A DNA stretch of 64,000 nucleotides from the NCBI GenBank assembly GCA_037721555.1, contig JBBJOI010000002.1:62001-126000 (forward strand), given 5' to 3'. This document shows positions 41,137 to 49,932 of the stretch, piece by piece. The notes beneath the pieces are model-generated. The model searched no databases. It was not told the origin of the DNA and worked only from the letters and a program-made list of their open reading frames with translations. How positions within the stretch are numbered: position 1 is the first letter of the stretch; each line of letters starts with the position of its first letter. The position numbers and the translations under genes were made by a program. This DNA comes from Gaiellasilicea sp037721555 (GTDB lineage: Bacteria; Actinomycetota; Thermoleophilia; Gaiellales; Gaiellaceae).

Positions 41137-43543
41137 GAACCCGAGTCAGGATGACGCTTCGTCGGCGGGGCGGTCTGGGCGAGTGCGATGCGAGGACGCA
41201 GGGACCGCCCAGATGGGACATCTGGGCGCGACCGAGGACGCTGCAGCGTGCCGCCCAGACCGTTCCGGCGACACAAGGCTTCATTTTGATTCGGGTTCTA
41301 AGCCACGCTCGCGCCGCTTCGAGGTGCGGGCGGAACGTGCGCTCCGGCGCGAGCTCCTGATCGAGCCGCTCGCCGAGCTCGGGCTGGTGGCGATCGGCGG
41401 GCCGAACGATCCAGAGCCGCAGCTCGAGCTCGCGGATGGTCGCGTCGTCGCAATCGACGGCCGGTCCGAGCAGGAGTTCGACGTGATCGACCACTTTCTC
41501 GCGCGGCACGGGATCGATGTGGCGGTCGCGGCTGAGGCGGCCGAGCTCGACGACGACGAGATCGCGCGCCGGCTCGTCGACATCGCTGTGGGCCGCGCTG
41601 AGCTCGTCCGCCTCTCGCGCGGGCTCACGCCCGCCCGTCTCGCGCGCGTCGTCGGCCTGCTCGACCCGGTCGAGCTGATGTTCGCGCTGAAGAAGCTGCG
41701 CGCGCGGCGGCAGCCCGCGAACCAGGCGCACGTCACGAACCTGAAGGAGAATCCCGCACTGCTCGCCGCCGACGCCGCGGAGGCGGCCGCGCGCGGTTTC
41801 GCGGAGCTGGAGACCACGGTGGGTGTCGCCCGCTACGCGCCGCTGAATGCGATCGCGCTGCTTGTCGGCTCGCAGACCGGGAGGCGCGGCGCCATGACGC
41901 AATGCGCCGTGGAGGAGCGGCGGAACCTGCAGCTCGCGATCCTGGGCCTCGTCACCTATGCCGAGACGCTCTCGGTGTACGGCACGGAGGCGGTCTTCGC
42001 CGACGGTGACGACACGCCCTGGTCGAAGGCGTTTCTCGCCTCGGCCTACGCCTCCCGGGGCGTGAAGGTGCGCTTCACGTCGGGTGGGGGGTCGGAGGCG
42101 TTGATGGGGCACGCGGAGGGCTGCTCGCTCCTCTACCTCGAGGCACGCTGCCTGGCGACGATCCGCGCTGCCGGCTCGCAGGGCGTCCAGAACGGCTCCA
42201 TCTCGTGTGTCGCGCTCGCGATCTCGCTGCCGGCCGGTACGCGCGGCATCCTGGCCGAGAACGTGCTCGCTGCCTGGCTGGATCTCGAGGTTGCGTCGGG
42301 TAACGACGCGATCGCTTCGCATTCGCCGACCCGCCGAACCGGGAAGCTGATGGGGCAGTTCCTGCCAGGAACCGATTTCGTGACCTCCGGCTACAGCGTC
42401 ATGCCGCGCCGCGACAACATGTTCGGTGGCGGCAACTACGACGCCGACGACCTCGACGAGTGGCTGACCCTACAGCGCGACTGGCAGGTCGACGCGGGGA
42501 TTGAGCCCCTGGCCGAGGACGACGTGCTGGCGGTGCGCGAGCGCGGCGCCCGAGCGATCCAGGCTGTGTTCGCCGCCTTTGGCTTCCCGCCCGTCACCGA
42601 CGAGGAGGTCGCTTCGGCGACGAGCGGCTACGACAGCCGTGACCTCCCCGACCGCGACCGCGCCGAGGACGTGCTCGCCGCCGATCGCGTGCTCAGCGAG
42701 GGGCTGTCGGGTCTCGACGTGGCCCGCGAGCTCGATCGGGCGGGTTTCACGGACGTCGCGGAGGCCGTGCTCGAGATGCAGCGCCAGCGGATGTCCGCCG
42801 ACTACCTGCAGACGTCGGCTGTGATCGGTCCTGACGGAACCGTACGCTCGGCCGTGAACGAGCCGAATCGCTACAGCGGTCCCGGCACCGGCTACCGGCT
42901 CGAGGGCGAGCGGTGGGAGCTCCTGCAGGCGCTCCCGCACGTGCTCGACGCCGGCACGCTCGTCGAGAGCGACAACCCGGTCGGTGCGGAGGTCGTGCGG
43001 GAGCTCGGCAGGGCTCTGGCCGGCGACCGCTCCGACGAGGTCGTGATCGCGCTCGGGCCTGCGTTCGGAGACGGCCTGCGCGCGACGATCGCCGGGATTC
43101 CGCACGGGCAGGTGCTGCGGGCGCTGATCGAGGGCGCGGAAGAGGCCGGTGCGCGGCCGCGGCTCGTGCGTGTGCGGCATTCAGCCGACGTCGCCTCTAT
43201 CGGCCACGCGGGCGCGAAGCTGTCCGGGTCGCAGGTGGCAATCGGGCTGCAGTCCAAGGGGACGACGCTGATCCACCGCGCCGACCTGCAGCCGCTCGAC
43301 AACCTCGAGCTCTTCGGGATGGCGCCGCTGCTCACCCTCGACTCCTACCGCGCGATCGGCCGCAATGCCGCCGGCTACGCGCTCGGCCAGCGGGTTGGCC
43401 CAGTCCCGACGACGCTCGACAACTTTGCCCGCGCGAAGCTGATCGTGCTGACGACACTCCTGCACGCGCGCGAGACGCAGGCGGTCGTCTCGGGCGCACC
43501 GGCGGTCGACCTGGAGCTGTTGCCTGCTACCCCGAACGCTTGA
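41129..43543 (+). CDS. Fused large+medium subunit of glycerol/diol dehydratase with in-frame palindromic insert
   Basis: An 804-residue protein. It starts at ATG 41129, overlapping the small-subunit stop, reads MTENP, then about 52 residues encoded by element P1, then the normal PduC sequence (RSRRFEVRAERALRRELLIE onwards). Hallmarks are QAHVTNLKENP, VGVARYAPLNAIALLVGSQ, YGTEAVFADGDDTPWSKAFL and QFLPGTDFVTSGYSVMP. From about residue 595 the medium subunit (PduD-like) follows without a break (DEVVIALGPAFGDGLRATIA, SGSQVAIGLQSKGTTLIHRA). No reactivase genes are in view. No start codon lies between the element and RSRRFEV, so translation must pass through the element. Confidence 0.88.
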   Translation: MTENPSQDDASSAGRSGRVRCEDAGTAQMGHLGATEDAAACRPDRSGDTRLHFDSGSKPRSRRFEVRAERALRRELLIEPLAELGLVAIGGPNDPEPQLELADGRVVAIDGRSEQEFDVIDHFLARHGIDVAVAAEAAELDDDEIARRLVDIAVGRAELVRLSRGLTPARLARVVGLLDPVELMFALKKLRARRQPANQAHVTNLKENPALLAADAAEAAARGFAELETTVGVARYAPLNAIALLVGSQTGRRGAMTQCAVEERRNLQLAILGLVTYAETLSVYGTEAVFADGDDTPWSKAFLASAYASRGVKVRFTSGGGSEALMGHAEGCSLLYLEARCLATIRAAGSQGVQNGSISCVALAISLPAGTRGILAENVLAAWLDLEVASGNDAIASHSPTRRTGKLMGQFLPGTDFVTSGYSVMPRRDNMFGGGNYDADDLDEWLTLQRDWQVDAGIEPLAEDDVLAVRERGARAIQAVFAAFGFPPVTDEEVASATSGYDSRDLPDRDRAEDVLAADRVLSEGLSGLDVARELDRAGFTDVAEAVLEMQRQRMSADYLQTSAVIGPDGTVRSAVNEPNRYSGPGTGYRLEGERWELLQALPHVLDAGTLVESDNPVGAEVVRELGRALAGDRSDEVVIALGPAFGDGLRATIAGIPHGQVLRALIEGAEEAGARPRLVRVRHSADVASIGHAGAKLSGSQVAIGLQSKGTTLIHRADLQPLDNLELFGMAPLLTLDSYRAIGRNAAGYALGQRVGPVPTTLDNFARAKLIVLTTLLHARETQAVVSGAPAVDLELLPATPNA
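41136..41299 (+). repeat. Palindromic element P1, copy 2 (inside diol dehydratase gene)
   Basis: 164 bp. The terminal repeats AGAACCCGAGTCAGGATGA / TCATTTTGATTCGGGTTCT match at 16 of 19 positions. Internal stems are CGGTCTGGGCG/CGCCCAGACCG (41171-41181/41252-41262, perfect) and CGCCCAGATG/CATCTGGGCG (41206-41215/41219-41228, perfect, loop GGA). Nearly identical to copy 3, and sharing loops with copy 1. Its frame is open and fused to the dehydratase. Confidence 0.9.
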
Positions 43544-43576
43544 CGAAAGGGTTCTTCGGGCCGCGGGCGGCCGTCT

Positions 43577-43702
43577 TCAGGGGCTTTCGCGCGATTGGTA
43601 GCCCCGGTAGCGGATATCCATCCTGCGGCGCTCTGCGATGGCGCGACCGATGCCACGGCTCGCCCCCGTCACGACCGCGGCGCGACCGGCGAGCGGCCTA
43701 AC
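43577..43702 (-). pseudogene. Remnant of a short-chain dehydrogenase N-terminus
   Basis: The minus strand reads RPLAGRAAVVTGASRGIGRA, then IAERRRMDIRYRG, and stops at 43577. This is the NAD-binding start of an SDR (TGxxxGIG) cut off after about 25 residues. There is no normal start codon (GTT at the expected place), and the cupin stop overlaps its first codons. The rest of 43544-43697 shows no other gene. Confidence 0.7.
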
Positions 43703-44087
43703 GCTCGACGTGCCCGCTGCCGCCATGTGAGCCAAGCACGAGATCGCGCTCGCGATCGCTGACGTGGTCGAGCGGGACGGGCGCGAGTGCCTCGAAGAAG
43801 GTGCAGCCTCCCTCGGACTCGAGCTCGTGCTCGACGCCGCGGTTGACGACGACGACGTCGCCAGCGCCTAGGGTGCCCGTCTGATTCCCGATCGTCATCG
43901 TCAGGTCGCCCTCGAGGACGAACATCACCTGCTCGGTGTGCTCGTGCGCGTGCCGCCGCACCGTTGTACCCGGTTCGTAGGAGACCCGGCAGAGCAGCAC
44001 CTGCTCGCCGCCGAACGCGTGGAGCCGGACGCCCGGGAAGATGGCGAACGGCTCTACGTCGTTCCAGCTCCCAAACGGCTCCGTCAC
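43698..44087 (-). CDS. Small cupin protein
   Basis: A 129-residue single cupin from GTG 44087. The barrel shows GTTVRRHAHEHTEQVMFVLE with metal-binding His/Glu and GDVVVVNRGVEHELESEGG with the second His. Such proteins can be small dioxygenases, isomerases or sensors. It overlaps the split hydroxylase C-terminal gene by four bases (GTGA), so it is the last gene of that minus-strand operon (47866 to 43698). Confidence 0.82.
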   Translation of the reverse strand: MTEPFGSWNDVEPFAIFPGVRLHAFGGEQVLLCRVSYEPGTTVRRHAHEHTEQVMFVLEGDLTMTIGNQTGTLGAGDVVVVNRGVEHELESEGGCTFFEALAPVPLDHVSDRERDLVLGSHGGSGHVER

Positions 44088-45187
44088 GCCTCGACGACGA
44101 GCTTGACGGGTGCATCCGCGTGCGCCACGCTCGCGAGCGAAAGCTCCTCGTCGAAGCTGACGACCTTTCCGGCGCGGCGCGGTGCGGCCTTCGCATCGAG
44201 CGCGCGCAGGACTCGCTCGGGCGTGATCGGCAGCTCCGTGATCCACACGCCGAGCGCATCGAAGACCGCGGCCGCGATTGCGGGCGGCTGCGAGTTGTTT
44301 GCCATCTCGCCGATGCCCTTCGCCCCGTAGGGTCCGTCGGCAGACGGGTTCTCGATGATGATCGTGTCCATCTTCGGCATGTCCGCCATCCCAGGAGCGA
44401 GGTACGAGCCGAACTGCGAACCCCGGTTCTCGACGCTCGGGTAGTACGGATAGCACTCCTCCAGCACGCCTAGCCCGAGCCCCATGATCGCGCCGCCCTC
44501 GATCTGCCCCTCGACGAGCATGGGGTTGATTGCGCGGCCGACGTCGTAGCACTGCGTCAGCCGGGTGACGCGCAGGTCGCCCGTCTCGTCGTCCACCTCC
44601 ACCTCGGCCGCGCAGGCCGCGTAGGAGATCGCGGCGTGGGGCGGCAGGTCTACCTGCCCCGTCTCAGGATCCACGATCTCGGCGTATGGGTTGAGTTGCG
44701 CGCCCGTTCCGGTGATCAGCTCGCCGTGCGTCCACGTCGCCGCCACAGCGACGTCCGCAACCGAGAGCTTGCGGTCGGGCGCGCCCTTCGCGATCACCTC
44801 TCCGTCCACGACCTCGAGGTCGGAGGGGTCGATCTCCAGCTCCTTGCCTGCGATGTCGAGGATCCGCTCGCGCACCTTCGCCGCCGCGTTGAGCACCGCC
44901 TTGCCCGCTACGAAGGTCGCGCGCGAGGCGAACGTGCCGGTGCAGACGGGCGAGGAGTCGGTGTTCGAGTTGTCGTAGGTGATCCAGTCGTACGGCACGC
45001 CGATCGTGTCGGCGACGATCTGCGACTGGATCGTCTTCGACCCGTTGCCGATGTCGGCTGTGCCGGAGAAGACGTCCACGCGCCCGTCCGGCTTCAGCTT
45101 GATCCACGCCTGTGACGGGTCACCGTTCTGGTTCATCCCGGTCGGGTACTCGATCGCCGCGAAGCCGCGGCCGGTCTTCTTCGCCAT
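44084..45187 (-). CDS. Molybdenum hydroxylase large subunit, C-terminal half (split gene)
   Basis: A 367-residue protein matching only the second half of an XdhA/CoxL-type large subunit: VFSGTADIGNGSKTIQSQIV, the molybdopterin segment DVGRAINPMLVEGQIEGGAI and the catalytic Glu in GAKGIGEMANNSQPPAIAAA. It starts MAKKTGRGFAA at ATG 45187, which shares a base with the stop of the N-terminal half (TGATG). The split lies between the two molybdopterin-binding domains and has a proper start, so it appears to be a stable two-gene form and not a frameshift. Confidence 0.88.
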   Translation of the reverse strand: MAKKTGRGFAAIEYPTGMNQNGDPSQAWIKLKPDGRVDVFSGTADIGNGSKTIQSQIVADTIGVPYDWITYDNSNTDSSPVCTGTFASRATFVAGKAVLNAAAKVRERILDIAGKELEIDPSDLEVVDGEVIAKGAPDRKLSVADVAVAATWTHGELITGTGAQLNPYAEIVDPETGQVDLPPHAAISYAACAAEVEVDDETGDLRVTRLTQCYDVGRAINPMLVEGQIEGGAIMGLGLGVLEECYPYYPSVENRGSQFGSYLAPGMADMPKMDTIIIENPSADGPYGAKGIGEMANNSQPPAIAAAVFDALGVWITELPITPERVLRALDAKAAPRRAGKVVSFDEELSLASVAHADAPVKLVVEA

Positions 45188-46560
45188 CAGTGCTGCTCCT
45201 CGGGGTCGCGGATCTGGCCGACCAGGTGCTCGGGCAGCCAATCGCCCTCGCGGTGGTCGCCGGTCATCGTCCGGTACTCGGCCGTCAGCTCGTGCCCCGT
45301 GGCCTCCGCGATCGCCTGGATCGTGGCCACGGTGGACGGATCGGTGTAGGCGACGCCATTCGGGGACGTGTCACCGATGCGGTTGGCGTTCTTCAGCCGC
45401 AGCTCGTACGGGTCTAGGTCGAGCTCGTGGGCGATCCGGCTCATCTGCGTCTCGACCGCGAAGGACACGGAGGTGACGCCGAAGCCGCGCATCGCAGTCG
45501 TCGGCACCCGGTTGGTGAAGACGACGTAGCCGTCGAAGTGCAGGTTCGGGATCGTGTACGCGCCCGTGTGGTGGAAGGAGTGCTTCGTGAGCCCGTACGG
45601 GGAGAACCGTGCGTAGGCGCCCGCGTCGTGCAGCGTGATCATCTTGCGGCCGAGTAGCCAGCCGTCGCTCGTAACCGCGTCGGCGACCTCCATGTGCCAC
45701 GGAGCTCGCGTGGACGAGCAGAGGAACTCCTCCTCACGTGTCCAGCGCCACTTGACCGGCCGGCCGCACTTGAGGGCGAGCAGCGAGCAGATCGTCTCGG
45801 TGGCCGTGTCGACCTTGCCGCCGAAGCCACCGCCGACCGTACCGCCGACGAACTTGAGCCTGTTCAGCGGCACCTCGAGGTGCGCTGCGACGACACCCAT
45901 CGAGAAGTAGAGCGCCTGCGTGCACGAGTAGATCGTCAGTCGACCACTCGGTTCCGGGACGACGAGGCACACCTGCGTCTCGATCGGCGCGTGCTCGATC
46001 GCGGCGGGGCGGTAGACACCCTGGAGGATGAGATCAGCCTGCTCGAACGCCCGGTCGATGTCTCCTTTCCGGATCTGCCGGCGATCCATCTCTCCTTCGA
46101 AGTGCGGGTACCAGTTGCCCCACTCGTGGATGGTAGGAGCGTCCGGATCGAACGCCTGGCGGACGTCGAAGAGCGTCGGTCGCTCCTCGAGCTCGAGCAC
46201 GATCGCGTCGACGGCGGCCTGGGCGGTCTCCTCGTCCTCGGCAGCGACGACCGCGATCGGCTGGCCTTTGTACCGCACCTCGTCCCTGGCCAGGAGAGGC
46301 TCGTCGCCCGGGATCCCGAGTGCGGAGAGATGGCCGTAGACGAGAGTCGGGACGTCTGCGTGCGTGACAATCGCCTGCACGCCCTTCATCCGCTCGGCCG
46401 CGCTCGTGTCGAGACGGGTGATCGCCGCGTGGTGCGACGGCGAGCGGAGCGCCTTGACCCAGAGCGTGCCGGGCACGCGGACGTCGTCGACGTAGACGGT
46501 GCGGCCCGTGACGTGTGCCACGCCGTCGTAGCGGGGGAGACGTGCGCCGACGGCCTTCAT
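45187..46560 (-). CDS. Molybdenum hydroxylase large subunit, N-terminal half (split gene)
   Basis: A 457-residue protein with the aldehyde oxidase/xanthine dehydrogenase a/b hammerhead domain (GARLPRYDGVAHVTGRTVYV) and the first molybdopterin domain: GGTVGGGFGGKVDTATETIC and TNRVPTTAMRGFGVTSVSFA. AMRGFG is the xanthine dehydrogenase-type loop, unlike AYRGAGR in the other set. The protein ends after GDWLPEHLVGQIRDPEEQH where full-length enzymes continue into the half encoded by the next gene. Purine or N-heterocycle oxidation is plausible. Confidence 0.88.
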   Translation of the reverse strand: MKAVGARLPRYDGVAHVTGRTVYVDDVRVPGTLWVKALRSPSHHAAITRLDTSAAERMKGVQAIVTHADVPTLVYGHLSALGIPGDEPLLARDEVRYKGQPIAVVAAEDEETAQAAVDAIVLELEERPTLFDVRQAFDPDAPTIHEWGNWYPHFEGEMDRRQIRKGDIDRAFEQADLILQGVYRPAAIEHAPIETQVCLVVPEPSGRLTIYSCTQALYFSMGVVAAHLEVPLNRLKFVGGTVGGGFGGKVDTATETICSLLALKCGRPVKWRWTREEEFLCSSTRAPWHMEVADAVTSDGWLLGRKMITLHDAGAYARFSPYGLTKHSFHHTGAYTIPNLHFDGYVVFTNRVPTTAMRGFGVTSVSFAVETQMSRIAHELDLDPYELRLKNANRIGDTSPNGVAYTDPSTVATIQAIAEATGHELTAEYRTMTGDHREGDWLPEHLVGQIRDPEEQH

Positions 46561-47081
46561 GCCGGGCTCCCCGGAATCTCGACGTCGATGCCCTCGCCCG
46601 TCTCGAGCGTCCACGGCTGGCCGCCCTCGATCTCGCCGCGAGCGACGGCCTGGACGGCGTCGATGATCTTCGTATAGCCGGTGCAGCGGCAGACGTGGCC
46701 CGCGAGCGCCTCCTGAATTGCCTCGCGCTCGTCGCTGCCGTCCCGCTCGACGTAGGCGTGGGCCGCGAGCAGCATCCCAGAGGTGCAGAAGCCGCACTGA
46801 GCCGCGTAGTGCCGGTGGAACGACTGCTGCAACGGTGAGAGCGCCGCTGCCGTGCCGAGACCCTCGGCCGTCGTGACGTCGGAGCCGTCGAGTGCCGCGA
46901 GCGGCAGCAGGCACGATCGCCGAGGCTCCCCGTCGACGAGCACGGTGCAGGCGCCGCAGCCGCCCTGCAGGCACCCGGCCTTGGGGCTGAGCACCCCCAG
47001 CTCCTCGCGCAGCACGGTGAGGAGCGGCGTCAGCGGCGCGCTCTCGACCTCGCGGGCAAGGCCGTTGACGGTCAGGTTCAT
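46557..47081 (-). CDS. Molybdenum hydroxylase iron-sulfur subunit
   Basis: A 174-residue [2Fe-2S] protein: GCLQGGCGACTVLVDG (plant-type cluster), QCGFCTSGMLLAA and GHVCRCTGYTKIID (second cluster). A C-terminal extension of about 25 residues (ending DVEIPGSPA) is longer than in the CoxS-like protein at 37043. It overlaps both neighbours by four bases in the order FAD subunit, FeS subunit, large-N, large-C, cupin. Confidence 0.92.
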   Translation of the reverse strand: MNLTVNGLAREVESAPLTPLLTVLREELGVLSPKAGCLQGGCGACTVLVDGEPRRSCLLPLAALDGSDVTTAEGLGTAAALSPLQQSFHRHYAAQCGFCTSGMLLAAHAYVERDGSDEREAIQEALAGHVCRCTGYTKIIDAVQAVARGEIEGGQPWTLETGEGIDVEIPGSPA

Positions 47082-47866
47082 GCAACCTCCTCGAGTCGGG
47101 TCAGGACGCGCTGGACGAGTACCGGCAGCGTTCGCCGGCGGTACCAGGCCGATGCGAGCGCGTCGTCGGTCAGGGTCACGTCGCCGAGCGCGGCTTCGCC
47201 GGCGGCGGTCGGATCATCGGCTCTGGCCTCGGCGGAGGCGAGGCGGCGGCCGTACGGGCCGACCCCGGTCGCCGCGATCCGCACAGTGCCGTCGGTTGCG
47301 CGCGAGGCGGCGACCGACAGCGTGGCGTAGGCGTGCGTGTGCGCGCGTCGGAGCTGCTCGAAGGCACCCCCGGCGGGCTCGTCGAAGGAGACCTCGAGCA
47401 GGAGCCGGTCGCGCTGGCCGTCGAGGAATGCCTCGAGCGGCTCGTCGCGCTCCCCGCCCGAGCCGGCCGAGCGCACGGTGGCGCCGAGGGCGAGCAGCGC
47501 GGCCTGCAGCTCTCCGCGCGGTGCCTCGTCGGCAACCGCGCACAGATTGCCGCCGACAGTCGCTTGGGCCCGGATCTCGACATCGGCGACCCGCGCGGCC
47601 GCAGGCCCGAGCGGTGCGGGGAGGTCGGCAAGCTCGCTCACCGGGGTCATCGCTCCAATTGTGGTCGTCGAGCCGTTGCGGGCGATGCCTGCGAGCCCGG
47701 AGCGGGTGAGAAGGAGCGCGCGGCCTGGCCGGAGGCGCCCGTATGAGAGCTCCGGCAGCACGATCGTGCCTCCGGCTACGACGGTCACACCCGAGCCGTC
47801 GCCGAAGGCCTGGACGGCCTCCTCGCGCGACTCGGGCAGGAGGACCTCAAGGGAGGACGCAGTCAT
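47078..47866 (-). CDS. Molybdenum hydroxylase FAD subunit
   Basis: A 262-residue FAD-binding subunit and the first gene of this minus-strand operon. FAD motifs are GVTVVAGGTIVLPELSYGRL and RAQATVGGNLCAVADEAPRG. The second motif is altered compared with the usual TxGGN..A.PSGD, but the fold is clear. The divergent maturation genes begin 61 bp away at 47928, so both sets may share control. Confidence 0.87.
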   Translation of the reverse strand: MTASSLEVLLPESREEAVQAFGDGSGVTVVAGGTIVLPELSYGRLRPGRALLLTRSGLAGIARNGSTTTIGAMTPVSELADLPAPLGPAAARVADVEIRAQATVGGNLCAVADEAPRGELQAALLALGATVRSAGSGGERDEPLEAFLDGQRDRLLLEVSFDEPAGGAFEQLRRAHTHAYATLSVAASRATDGTVRIAATGVGPYGRRLASAEARADDPTAAGEAALGDVTLTDDALASAWYRRRTLPVLVQRVLTRLEEVA

Positions 47867-47927
47867 CGATCACCTTCCGGTCGAGAGTTGCGCCCGAGTG
47901 TATTCGCCCGGCCCTAGACTTGAAACC

Positions 47928-48806
47928 GTGAACGCATTCGCCACGATCGACGAGCTCGAGGCGGCTCTTCGGGAGGCGTCGTACCTGCCCGAGCGGGGAC
48001 TCTCGACCGCGCTCTTCCTCTCGCTCGCGCTCGAGAAGCCGGTGCTGCTCGAGGGCGAGGCCGGGGTGGGCAAGACCGAGGCAGCCAAGGCGCTCGCCCG
48101 CGCCCGCGGTGCGCGGCTGATCCGCCTCCAGTGCTACGAGGGCCTCGATGTCGCCCACGCGGTCTACGAGTGGAACTACCCGCGCCAGCTCCTCCACATC
48201 CGTGCAGCGCAGGAAGGCACGGTCTCCGACGCCGAGCTCTTCGGGCGCGAGTTCCTGATCCGCCGGCCGCTGCTCGAGGCGCTCGAGGCGGACGAGCCGG
48301 TCGTCCTCCTGATCGACGAGATCGACCGCGCCGACGAGGAGTTCGAGGCATTTCTCCTCGAGATGCTCTCGGACTTCCAGATCACGATTCCCGAGCTCGG
48401 AACGGTGCGCGCGCGCCGGCGCCCCAGCGTCGTGCTCACCTCGAACAGGACGCGCGAGCTGCACGACGCGCTCAAGCGTCGCTGTCTCTTCCACTGGATC
48501 GGGCATCCCACGATCGAACGCGAGATCGCGATCGTGAGACTGCGCGTGCCGGGTGTGCCCGAGCGGCTCGCGGCCGAGGCAGCGACGTTCGTGCGCGGCC
48601 TGCGGGCGCTCGACCTCGCAAAACCACCAGGCGTCGCAGAGACGATCGACTGGGCGCAGGCGCTCGCCGCCCTCGGCCGCGAGGAGCTCGACGCCGAGGT
48701 CGTCGAGTCGACGCTCGGCTCCGTGCTCAAGTACCGGGAGGACTTCGAGGCCGTGCGTGACGGTGTCCTCCTGGCGCTCGTCGCCGAGGCACGCGCTGGC
48801 CGCTGA
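47928..48806 (+). CDS. MoxR-type AAA+ ATPase (CoxD-like)
   Basis: A 292-residue AAA+ chaperone from GTG 47928. Walker A is LLEGEAGVGKTEAAKALA, Walker B VVLLIDEIDRADEEFEAFLL, and sensor 1 lies in PSVVLTSNRTRELHDALKRR. In CO dehydrogenase clusters CoxD works with CoxE and CoxF to mature the molybdenum active site. TAGACT nine bases upstream of the GTG suggests a leaderless transcript. The next gene begins just past its stop. Confidence 0.88.
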   Translation: MNAFATIDELEAALREASYLPERGLSTALFLSLALEKPVLLEGEAGVGKTEAAKALARARGARLIRLQCYEGLDVAHAVYEWNYPRQLLHIRAAQEGTVSDAELFGREFLIRRPLLEALEADEPVVLLIDEIDRADEEFEAFLLEMLSDFQITIPELGTVRARRRPSVVLTSNRTRELHDALKRRCLFHWIGHPTIEREIAIVRLRVPGVPERLAAEAATFVRGLRALDLAKPPGVAETIDWAQALAALGREELDAEVVESTLGSVLKYREDFEAVRDGVLLALVAEARAGR

Positions 48807-48822
48807 CGCGCTCGTCCGGCAC

Positions 48823-49932
48823 GTGGTGACATTCGGCCGCGTCCTGCGCGAGGTCGGCATCGAGGCAGGCCCGGGCAGGATCAGCGACGCGCTTGCGGGC
48901 CTCGACCGCGTCGAGCTCGCGTCGGCGGACGACGTCTACTACACGCTGCGTCAGACGCTCGTCGCCCGCCACGACGAGCTCGAGCTCTTCGACCGCGCCT
49001 TCGCCGCCTGGTTTCTGCGCGCACCCGTCCGGCCGCCGGGGCGCGCTCTGCCTCCGCCGCCACGCAGCCGCCAGCAGCTCGCCCGGCCCTCGAACGAGGC
49101 AGCGCCGTCCGCGCCTGAGCACGACGGGGAGGGGAGTCGCCACGAGCTCGGGTCGAGCCCGCACGAGCTCCTGCGGGAAAAGGACTTCGCCGCGATGACG
49201 CCAGACGAGTTCGACCGGGCGCGCGCGTTGATCGCCCAGATCGCGGCGACCCGGCCACTGCGCCGTTCCCGCCGCCTGCGCGCGCACCCGCGCGGCGACC
49301 GGCTCGACCTGCGCAGGCTGATGCGCGAGTCGCTCGCGACGGGTGGCGACCCGGTGGAGCGCGCGTTTCGCCGCCGCCGCGACGTGCCGCGCAGGCTCGT
49401 GCTCCTCTGCGACGTCTCGGGCTCGATGGAGGCGTACACGCGCGCGCTGCTCCTCTTCGTCCACGCAGTGCTCGGAACGGGGCCGGGAGTCGAGGCGTTC
49501 GCGTTCGGTACGCGCCTGAGCTGCCTCACCGGCGACCTCACGACGCGAAACCCCGAGCGCGCGCTCGAGCGGGCGGCGGCCGCCGTCAACGACTGGGGCA
49601 GCGGCACGCGGATCGGCGCGTCGCTGAAGGAGTTCAACGACGTCCACGGCCGGCGCGCCCTCTCCCGCGGGGCCGTGATCGTGATCGTCTCCGACGGTTG
49701 GGAGCGCCAGGAAAACTCGACGCTCGGCCGGGAGATGGCCAGGCTAGCCCGAGCCGCCTACGCCGTCGTCTGGGTGAACCCGCTCAAGGGCAGCCCCGAG
49801 TACCAGCCCCTCGCCGGTGGCATGCGCGCGGCGTTGCCCTTCGTCGACCGCTTCCTCGCCGGACATAATGTCCGCAGTCTGGAGGAGCTGGCCACCGTCC
49901 TTGCCGGCATCGAGAGGAGACACACGGCGTGA
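48823..49932 (+). CDS. VWA-domain protein (CoxE-like)
   Basis: A protein of about 369 residues. The C-terminal von Willebrand A domain has the MIDAS sequence VLLCDVSGSMEAYTRALLLF (DxSxS) and NDWGSGTRIGASLKEF (Thr of MIDAS). The N-terminal half is helical and charged. CoxE partners CoxD in maturation of molybdenum hydroxylases. GTG 48823 is the first clear start in frame, but the coding frame is open upstream (LAADALVRH), so the true start may lie a few codons earlier at a rare codon. It overlaps the XdhC start by four bases. Confidence 0.87.
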   Translation: MVTFGRVLREVGIEAGPGRISDALAGLDRVELASADDVYYTLRQTLVARHDELELFDRAFAAWFLRAPVRPPGRALPPPPRSRQQLARPSNEAAPSAPEHDGEGSRHELGSSPHELLREKDFAAMTPDEFDRARALIAQIAATRPLRRSRRLRAHPRGDRLDLRRLMRESLATGGDPVERAFRRRRDVPRRLVLLCDVSGSMEAYTRALLLFVHAVLGTGPGVEAFAFGTRLSCLTGDLTTRNPERALERAAAAVNDWGSGTRIGASLKEFNDVHGRRALSRGAVIVIVSDGWERQENSTLGREMARLARAAYAVVWVNPLKGSPEYQPLAGGMRAALPFVDRFLAGHNVRSLEELATVLAGIERRHTA

